Of a stretch of DNA of 37,532 nucleotides, positions 32,761 to 37,532 are shown one piece after another (the stretch's first letter is position 1; each line of letters starts with the position of its first letter). The stretch lies in contig CACWJQ010000003.1 of NCBI GenBank assembly GCA_902761225.1, positions 86,925 through 124,456 of the forward strand, given 5' to 3'. Made by a program: the position numbers and the translations under genes. This DNA comes from an uncultured Lachnospiraceae bacterium (lineage in GTDB: Bacteria; Bacillota; Clostridia; Lachnospirales; Lachnospiraceae). Under the pieces are notes generated by a model that was given only the letters and a program-made list of their open reading frames with translations, made no database searches and was not told where the DNA came from.

Positions 32761-33084
32761 TCACTCGGCATTAGAAGATTTCTTAGGTGCCTTGGGAAGT
32801 ACTATCTTCGGATTATCCTTATTGGGCTTATACAGAACGATCTTGCGTCCAATGACCTGGACAACTGTAGATCTGGTCCTTCCTGCTATTATCTCGGCAA
32901 GTGATCTTGCATCATCCTCGCAGTTCTTAAGAACCGATATCTTGAGCAGTTCATTCTTGGCAAAAAACTCATCAAGAGCTGTGATGGTCTCGGGAGTTAC
33001 GGAAGCCTTTCCGAGATTGAATGCAGCATCAAGATCCATTGCAAGCCCCTTTAAATATGCTCTCTGTTTGCTTGTAAGTTCCAT
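32761..33084 (-). CDS. yhbY: YhbY family RNA-binding protein
   Basis: The 107-residue protein has the CRS1-YhbY (CRM) fold: Leu-Thr-Ser-Lys-Gln-Arg-Ala-Tyr-Leu-Lys-Gly-Leu-Ala, the Leu-Leu-Lys-Ile-Ser-Val helix/strand, and Val-Val-Gln-Val-Ile-Gly-Arg-Lys-Ile-Val-Leu-Tyr as the RNA-contact loop. It associates with the precursor of the large ribosomal subunit. I start at ATG 33084, preceded by GGAGAG; the longer frame to 33111 has no ribosome site. It lies 38 bases after obgE in the ribosome-assembly operon. Confidence 0.94.
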   Translation of the reverse strand: MELTSKQRAYLKGLAMDLDAAFNLGKASVTPETITALDEFFAKNELLKISVLKNCEDDARSLAEIIAGRTRSTVVQVIGRKIVLYKPNKDNPKIVLPKAPKKSSNAE

Positions 33085-33122
33085 TTTATCTCTCCATAAG
33101 GATGTATACACATCCAGATCTT

Positions 33123-34415
33123 TTATTTGTAATATTCAAAAGAGTGTCCGTAAAGTCTTACGGTATCTCCGTCCTTGATGCCCAGCTCTTCCAGCTGCTC
33201 AAGCATTCCGTTATCCTTGAGGAAATTCTGGAAGAAAGCAAAACCCTTCTCGGAATCCAGATTGGTATAGCCAAGCATCTTCTCGATTTTCGGACCTTCG
33301 ATGACGTACTCTTCCTCTTCATCATCATAGTAAACGGTATAAGGATCATCAGTAATCTTAAGGCTGATCTGGGGATCGTATTCCTGTTCATAGGTGATAA
33401 CCTTATCGGGAAGAGTCTTAAGGAGATCCGATGCTTCCTTCAAAAGCTCTCTGACACCGTCACCTGTTGCCGCAGAGATAGTCATTACCCTGATGCCCTT
33501 AGGCTCGAACTCATCCTTGAGAGCCTTCAGGTTCTCTTCCGCGTCCTCGTACGAGGAGAACAGATCCGATTTATTGGCAGCGATTATCTGTGGCTTTTTT
33601 ATGAGCTCGGGATCGTATTTCTCAAGCTCTGAATTGATAAGCTTTACATCCTCCAGAGGATTCCTTCCTTCGGTACCCGCAGCATCCACCACATGTATCA
33701 GCACCTTGGTCCTTTCCACATGTCTGAGGAATTCATGACCGAGGCCCAGTCCGTCACTGGCACCTTCTATAAGTCCCGGAATGTCGCTTATAACGAATCC
33801 GTATCCTCCGAGATTGACAACACCGAGATTGGGCTGCAGTGTAGTGAACTGATATCCCGCAATCTTGGGTTTGGCATTTGTACAGGATGCAAGAAGCGAG
33901 GACTTACCGGCATTCGGAAATCCAACCAGACCGACATCGGCTACAACCTTAAGTTCAAAAATGGCTTCAAGCTCAAGTGCCGGCTGACCGGGCTGCGCAT
34001 ACTTGGGAGCCTGCATGGTTGATGTTGCATAATGCTGGTTACCGCATCCGCCTTTACCGCCCTTAAGTATCGTATATTCCCTGCAGTCTCCGGACATGTC
34101 GATGATGACCTTGCCGGACTCCGCCTCTCTTACAACCGTTCCCTCGGGAACCTTAAGGATGATATCCTCTCCATCCTTGCCACGGCAGTTTTTCTTGCCG
34201 CCGTTCTCCCCGTTACCGGCCTTGTACTTTCTTACATTTCTGAAGTCAATGAGTGTATTAAGGCCTTCATCCACTTTAAGTATGACATCACCGCCCCTGC
34301 CGCCGTCTCCGCCGTCAGGTCCGCCGTTAGTTACGTATTTTTCTCTTCTGAATGAGACATGTCCGTCTCCGCCCTTACCGCTGATAAGGAATACGCGGGC
34401 CTTGTCACAATACAT
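33123..34415 (-). CDS. obgE: GTPase ObgE/CgtA
   Basis: The 430-residue GTPase has the glycine-rich Obg fold (about 1-158), a G domain with P-loop Gly165-Phe-Pro-Asn-Ala-Gly-Lys-Ser, Asp-Ile-Pro-Gly-Leu-Ile, Asn-Lys-Ser-Asp and Ser-Ala-Ala, then the C-terminal OCT domain (about 350-430) found in Gram-positive Obg. It acts in 50S assembly and stress response. The ATG at 34415 follows GAGGTG. A strong terminator lies between rpmA and this gene, so obgE and downstream genes need either read-through or a promoter of their own. Confidence 0.97.
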   Translation of the reverse strand: MYCDKARVFLISGKGGDGHVSFRREKYVTNGGPDGGDGGRGGDVILKVDEGLNTLIDFRNVRKYKAGNGENGGKKNCRGKDGEDIILKVPEGTVVREAESGKVIIDMSGDCREYTILKGGKGGCGNQHYATSTMQAPKYAQPGQPALELEAIFELKVVADVGLVGFPNAGKSSLLASCTNAKPKIAGYQFTTLQPNLGVVNLGGYGFVISDIPGLIEGASDGLGLGHEFLRHVERTKVLIHVVDAAGTEGRNPLEDVKLINSELEKYDPELIKKPQIIAANKSDLFSSYEDAEENLKALKDEFEPKGIRVMTISAATGDGVRELLKEASDLLKTLPDKVITYEQEYDPQISLKITDDPYTVYYDDEEEEYVIEGPKIEKMLGYTNLDSEKGFAFFQNFLKDNGMLEQLEELGIKDGDTVRLYGHSFEYYK

Positions 34416-34453
34416 ACATTCACCTCAAAATATAAACAGTGTACAGATATAAT

Positions 34454-34487
34454 AAAAAAACGGACTCTGACGTATCCGCCAGAGTCC
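34454..34487 (-). terminator. Intrinsic terminator between rpmA and obgE
   Basis: On the minus strand GGACTCTG and CAGAGTCC (34462-34469 with 34480-34487) form an 8-base-pair stem with a 10-base loop, followed by G and seven T (34454-34460). It starts 7 bases after the rpmA stop, so it may limit transcript flow into obgE. Confidence 0.85.
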
Positions 34488-34493
34488 TGATAA

Positions 34494-34781
34494 TTACTGC
34501 TCTTCTCTAGGATAAACAGAAGCCTGAGTTCTGTCCTTACCCTTTCTCTCAAACTTGAGAACGCCGTCAACCAGCGCATAAAGAGTATCATCTCCGCCGA
34601 TACCTACATTATTACCGGGGTGGATCTTGGTTCCGCGCTGTCTGTAGAGAATGTTTCCGGCCTTAACGAACTGACCGTCAGCACGCTTTGCACCAAGTCT
34701 CTTGGCTTCGGAATCTCTGCCGTTCTTGGTAGAACCGACACCCTTTTTATGAGCGAAGAACTGAAGATTCATTCTAAGCAT
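34494..34781 (-). CDS. rpmA: Ribosomal protein bL27, with Prp-cleavable N-terminus
   Basis: The 95-residue protein starts at ATG 34781, 9 bases after GGAGG; this gives a short leader Met-Leu-Arg-Met-Asn-Leu-Gln-Phe-Phe before Ala-His-Lys-Lys-Gly. Firmicutes L27 has such a leader, removed by the protease Prp so the mature N-terminus can reach the peptidyl-transferase centre. The prp gene overlaps this one by 8 bases upstream. The rest ([11 protein letters not shown]) is the conserved L27 core. In-frame ATGs further up lie within prp. Confidence 0.96.
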   Translation of the reverse strand: MLRMNLQFFAHKKGVGSTKNGRDSEAKRLGAKRADGQFVKAGNILYRQRGTKIHPGNNVGIGGDDTLYALVDGVLKFERKGKDRTQASVYPREEQ

Positions 34782-35118
34782 TGTCATTAACCTCCTTGAA
34801 TTGTATCTGCAAAAACCTGTCTCCGTACTCTTCAGAAAGCTTTTCAATGGAATATACAAAGGAATCCATTAAACATCTCGCACCCTCACAGGGTTCGTCC
34901 AGGATAATGCATCGCATAAATCCAGTGCTTTCATTATCGGTTACGTCAAGCTTTTGCCCGGCTGCCTTTTCCAATCCGTTTATGGTATGAATGGAAAGAG
35001 CCGAAATAGCTGAACATAAAATATCGGGTTTACCCTTTCGGGCAAAGCCTGCATGTCCCATACATGTGAAGCCCTTATAAGCTCCATCAGGGGACTTTTC
35101 GATCACGATAGTAGTCAT
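34774..35118 (-). CDS. prp: Ribosomal-processing cysteine protease Prp
   Basis: The 114-residue protein has the Prp active site: His22 in Gly-His-Ala-Gly and Cys35 in [10 protein letters not shown]. It cleaves the leader from ribosomal protein L27, whose gene it precedes and overlaps by 8 bases. It starts 2 bases after the L21 stop with only a modest ribosome site, so it is probably translated by coupling to L21. Confidence 0.95.
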   Translation of the reverse strand: MTTIVIEKSPDGAYKGFTCMGHAGFARKGKPDILCSAISALSIHTINGLEKAAGQKLDVTDNESTGFMRCIILDEPCEGARCLMDSFVYSIEKLSEEYGDRFLQIQFKEVNDNA

Positions 35119-35120
35119 GA

Positions 35121-35426
35121 TCAGCCTTCGATGGAATCGATCTTAACAGCTGTGAAAGGCTGTCTGTGTCCGTTCTTCTTGTGATATCCGGACTTTCTCT
35201 TATAACGGTAAACAATGACCTTCTTGGCACGATCCTGCTTTACAACAGTACCGGTAACCTTAGCAGAAGCAACATCCTTACCTGCCTTAAGAGAACCATC
35301 GCTGATGGCAATGACATTGTCGAATGTAACCTTGTCACCTTCAGCGGCATCAAGCTTCTCGACTCTGATCTCATCTCCCTCGGAAACCTTATACTGCTTT
35401 CCTCCGGTTGCGATAATTGCGTACAT
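35121..35426 (-). CDS. rplU: Ribosomal protein bL21
   Basis: The 101-residue 50S protein has the L21 signature: Met-Tyr-Ala-Ile-Ile-Ala-Thr-Gly-Gly-Lys-Gln-Tyr-Lys-Val and, near the end, Tyr-Lys-Arg-Lys-Ser-Gly-Tyr-His-Lys-Lys-Asn-Gly-His-Arg-Gln. The start ATG 35426 follows AAAGGAGG at 8 bases; a longer frame to 35447 covers the ribosome site. It opens the operon and lies behind a structured leader and consensus promoter. Confidence 0.97.
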   Translation of the reverse strand: MYAIIATGGKQYKVSEGDEIRVEKLDAAEGDKVTFDNVIAISDGSLKAGKDVASAKVTGTVVKQDRAKKVIVYRYKRKSGYHKKNGHRQPFTAVKIDSIEG

Positions 35427-35442
35427 AAATAGGCACCTCCTT

Positions 35443-35546
35443 TTCATGAACCATCATGAAGTATGCGAAATGGTCCTTTTAAAACGCTGATACGGCGCCG
35501 TTACCGGTTTTCGGCAACAGACTTAAAGCCTATTCAAGCGGCATAC
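35443..35546 (-). ncRNA. Structured leader of the rplU operon (L21 leader candidate)
   Basis: On the minus strand the leader folds into a closing stem (35541-35546 GTATGC with 35461-35466 GCATAC), an inner hairpin GTTGCCG/CGGTAAC (35500-35518) and a last hairpin TTCATGA/TCATGAA (35443-35460) directly before the ribosome site. Position and shape suit the known L21 leader family, a presumed autoregulation site; assignment is by position and pairing only. Confidence 0.6.
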
Positions 35547-35552
35547 TCACTT

Positions 35553-35581
35553 AATATAATAGGAAGTGCCTTGAAAGTCAA
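35553..35581 (-). promoter_or_regulatory. Promoter of the rplU operon
   Basis: TTGACT (35576-35581), 17-base spacer, TATATT (35553-35558) on the minus strand, ahead of the structured leader. Confidence 0.85.
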
Positions 35582-35602
35582 TATATTTTTTTAATGGATC
35601 GG

Positions 35603-35857
35603 TTATTTTTGTGCTGCTCTTTTGCTTTCCTGGGAAACTGCCACCAAACCGCAGAGACCTAAGAATACAAATATAAGTCCCATAACAGAAAGCGCCCATC
35701 CTATAAGACCGGGAATGATCAGCGGACTTATCACCATCACCACTGCACCGATCACAAGATACATTATTGCAAGGGTATTATCCGGGATCTTACGGATCTC
35801 CTCATAAGCGATAGGCTGTAATTCATATTGGGTTTCGTTTTCTTTTTCGTTTGCCAT
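35603..35857 (-). CDS. Small membrane protein of unknown function
   Basis: The 84-residue protein has an acidic, Gln/Glu-rich N-terminus (about 1-25) and two hydrophobic segments at about 29-48 and 53-75, ending in Lys/Arg. It is thus a hairpin membrane protein with both ends probably in the cytoplasm. No domain is recognised. A ribosome site AAGGAGA lies 7 bases before ATG 35857. It sits between the M23/M56 peptidase and rplU, both on the same strand, and the rplU promoter begins right after it; no clear terminator separates them. Confidence 0.75.
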   Translation of the reverse strand: MANEKENETQYELQPIAYEEIRKIPDNTLAIMYLVIGAVVMVISPLIIPGLIGWALSVMGLIFVFLGLCGLVAVSQESKRAAQK

Positions 35858-35988
35858 CAGTCTTCTCCTTAGTAGTGTACATAAATACCTGTTAATTATA
35901 TATTAACGACCAATTTACGTCAACAAACCCGCCTCCATAACGATCATGAAAACTTAAGACAATAGGTTCAGGGACTGTGATCAGCAGA

Positions 35989-37532
35989 TCAGTTGTAATA
36001 CGTCATGGGATCCACAGGCACAGAATCAACAGTTACCATAAATCCGAGATGCGGTCCTGTGGATCTTCCGGTGGAACCGAGCGTACCGATCACACTTCCT
36101 GCAGAAACAACATTTCCGACGGATACGGAAGTCGATGACAAATGGGTATATGTAACGGAGAGTTCATCACTTACCTTTACAACTATATAATTGCCGAGAT
36201 CTTCATTAAAGCCGGCATCCGAGACAATACCGTCCTTAGCACATACAATGGTTCTTTCAGGTTCAGCCGCGATATCCACTTCAGGATGAATGACCGTCTC
36301 CACTCCATTTTCGGTCTCCCTTGTACGTTCTCCAAAACCTGCCGTTATGAATGATTCGCCCTGAACAGGCCATACCCAGCCGTCTTTACCTGTAATGACA
36401 GATATCCCCACTTCGGATCCTTCAGGAGCTTCAGTGTCTGTAACCTCAGGGGTATTTACATTTGCGTCATCCGAAGCGTCGTCACTTAGCGTATCAGCAG
36501 CTGCCGATACAGCTTCATTCTGCAAAGTATCTGAAGCTTCTGTATTTACTGCAGTATTATCCGCGGAATCCTCCGTTACGGTCAAAAGCTCTTCTTCCGC
36601 ATTACCTGCTGCAGCAATCTCTTCACCGGATGCGATCTCTTCCTGATCTGTTGATGAAGTCTGTGCAGCCCGGACATCCGTTCCGGGAAGCTTTACAAAA
36701 CTCAGAACCGTGGTGGCAAGTATAACTATCAGAGCAAAAGCGGAAACTGCCCCTATCAATTTTTTATTCTTCATATTCTTTACCCTCTTTTCAATATCGG
36801 TAGTGCCAAAAGCGGCGCTGACAGGGTCAAAGGCCTTGCCGCCCGAGGCAAAATAAAGTAATAGTTCGGCATATTTCTTGATCTTGGAATCCTCTGCACT
36901 CTTAAGAACCATTTCATCGCAGCTTATCTCCATATCAAGGCTGAAAAGTTTAAACGAGATCCAGGCAAGCGGATTCATCCAGTAAACGGCAAGAAGGATA
37001 TACGCGAACAGCTTAAACAACGTATCCTTCCTTTTGATATGTATCATTTCATGCTCTATTGAAGGACGTAAGAATTCGGTGTCATATCCCGAAGGAACAT
37101 ATACACCGGGTCTGATGAATCCGACGGCAATGGGAGAATCGATATAATCACATGAATACAGCCTGCTTCCGATCCTGACCGAAGCTTTTATCTTCTTTAA
37201 CAGCTTCAGATATCTGATATATCCCGCGACGATCATAACCGCAAAGCCTATGATCCATACAAAGAACAGTCCCGGAGAAAGAAGTGAGGCCAGTACGGAT
37301 AAAAATGCCGAAATGCGGTCCGAAACAGAAATTCTGTTTTCGGAAAGCATATGATCCGCACCCTGTCCGTCAACCGAAGGAACCGTCACCTCTTCATAAG
37401 CAGCTGCATAGGCACCGTCATAAACTATATCCTGGCCTTCAAATGCATCACCTGCAGCTTCCGTTTGAGAGGAATAGGATTCAGAGTACATATTCCTGAA
37501 TGAACCTGCAGACAGGCTAAGATCAAAGATGA
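35989..37532 (-). CDS. M23/M56 fusion metallopeptidase (BlaR1-like), N-terminus beyond window
   Basis: An uninterrupted frame runs off the right edge; the first ATG inside is at 37491 but the frame is open beyond it, so the gene is partial. From the N-terminal side it has a membrane helix, then an M56/BlaR1 peptidase domain with His-Glu-Met-Ile-His (zinc site) and the later Glu-Ile-Ser-Cys-Asp-Glu, another membrane helix, a long Ala/Glu/Thr/Ser-rich spacer, and a C-terminal M23 (LytM-like) domain outside the cell. The M23 domain keeps His-Pro-Glu-Val-Asp and Tyr-Thr-His-Leu, but the usual His-x-His is His481-Leu-Gly483 (numbered from ATG 37491), so a zinc ligand is missing. BlaR1 relatives sense wall stress and cleave a BlaI/MecI-type repressor; the repressor gene would lie outside the window. 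Confidence 0.88.
   Translation of the reverse strand, partial: IFDLSLSAGSFRNMYSESYSSQTEAAGDAFEGQDIVYDGAYAAAYEEVTVPSVDGQGADHMLSENRISVSDRISAFLSVLASLLSPGLFFVWIIGFAVMIVAGYIRYLKLLKKIKASVRIGSRLYSCDYIDSPIAVGFIRPGVYVPSGYDTEFLRPSIEHEMIHIKRKDTLFKLFAYILLAVYWMNPLAWISFKLFSLDMEISCDEMVLKSAEDSKIKKYAELLLYFASGGKAFDPVSAAFGTTDIEKRVKNMKNKKLIGAVSAFALIVILATTVLSFVKLPGTDVRAAQTSSTDQEEIASGEEIAAAGNAEEELLTVTEDSADNTAVNTEASDTLQNEAVSAAADTLSDDASDDANVNTPEVTDTEAPEGSEVGISVITGKDGWVWPVQGESFITAGFGERTRETENGVETVIHPEVDIAAEPERTIVCAKDGIVSDAGFNEDLGNYIVVKVSDELSVTYTHLSSTSVSVGNVVSAGSVIGTLGSTGRSTGPHLGFMVTVDSVPVDPMTYYN

Noticed and set aside
34096-34452. 118-codon plus-strand ORF across obgE
   Set aside because: Pro/Ser-rich shadow caused by glycine codons of the Obg fold on the other strand.

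Overview
The window (about 37.5 kb, moderate GC, AGGAGG-type ribosome sites, consensus sigma-A promoters) looks like a chromosomal segment of an anaerobic Clostridia bacterium, most likely a Lachnospiraceae relative. The reasons are the rplU-prp-rpmA-obgE order with a Prp-cleavable L27, a T-box before pheST, a Gram-positive-type LexA box, an M56/M23 fusion peptidase and a NiCo-type riboswitch. I cannot name a species from sequence alone.

Layout. 1-2912 (+): the end of a sugar isomerase-like gene, a large lipoprotein and a HAD phosphatase. 2974-5886 (-): a class I/II aminotransferase, a cluster of inverted repeats, a shikimate kinase, two tiny ORFs and an HD-domain protein. 5978-11620 (-): a 1725-residue DUF4132 protein with a small partner gene. 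11699-18350: a GNAT enzyme, a YqeY-like protein, and a carbohydrate locus made of a GH2 glycosidase and an AraC regulator (-) facing a sugar isomerase and a broken Gfo/Idh oxidoreductase (+). 18431-20900 (-): a tight four-gene operon (XRE regulator with membrane helices, rhodanese lipoprotein, AlkZ-related protein, lipoprotein). 21052-26819 (-): T-box-controlled pheST, then dtd and an AI-2E family transporter. 26969-31619: a tyrosine recombinase, an SOS-controlled YneA-like LysM protein, a DUF3048 protein, a CDF metal exporter behind a NiCo riboswitch, and lexA. 31725-35581 (-): the ribosome-assembly operon rplU-prp-rpmA-obgE-yhbY-yqeK-rsfS. 35603-37532 (-): a small membrane protein and an M23/M56 metallopeptidase that runs off the window.

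How genes work together. LexA boxes lie in the promoters of both lexA and the YneA-like division inhibitor, so these form a local SOS unit. pheST is under tRNA-Phe control. The CDF exporter is under metal-riboswitch control. The AraC regulator has a plausible two-half-site operator in front of the divergent sugar genes. Prp is encoded next to its substrate L27. The least understood parts are the DUF4132 pair, the XRE/rhodanese/AlkZ-related operon and the inverted repeats at the 3' end of the shikimate kinase gene.
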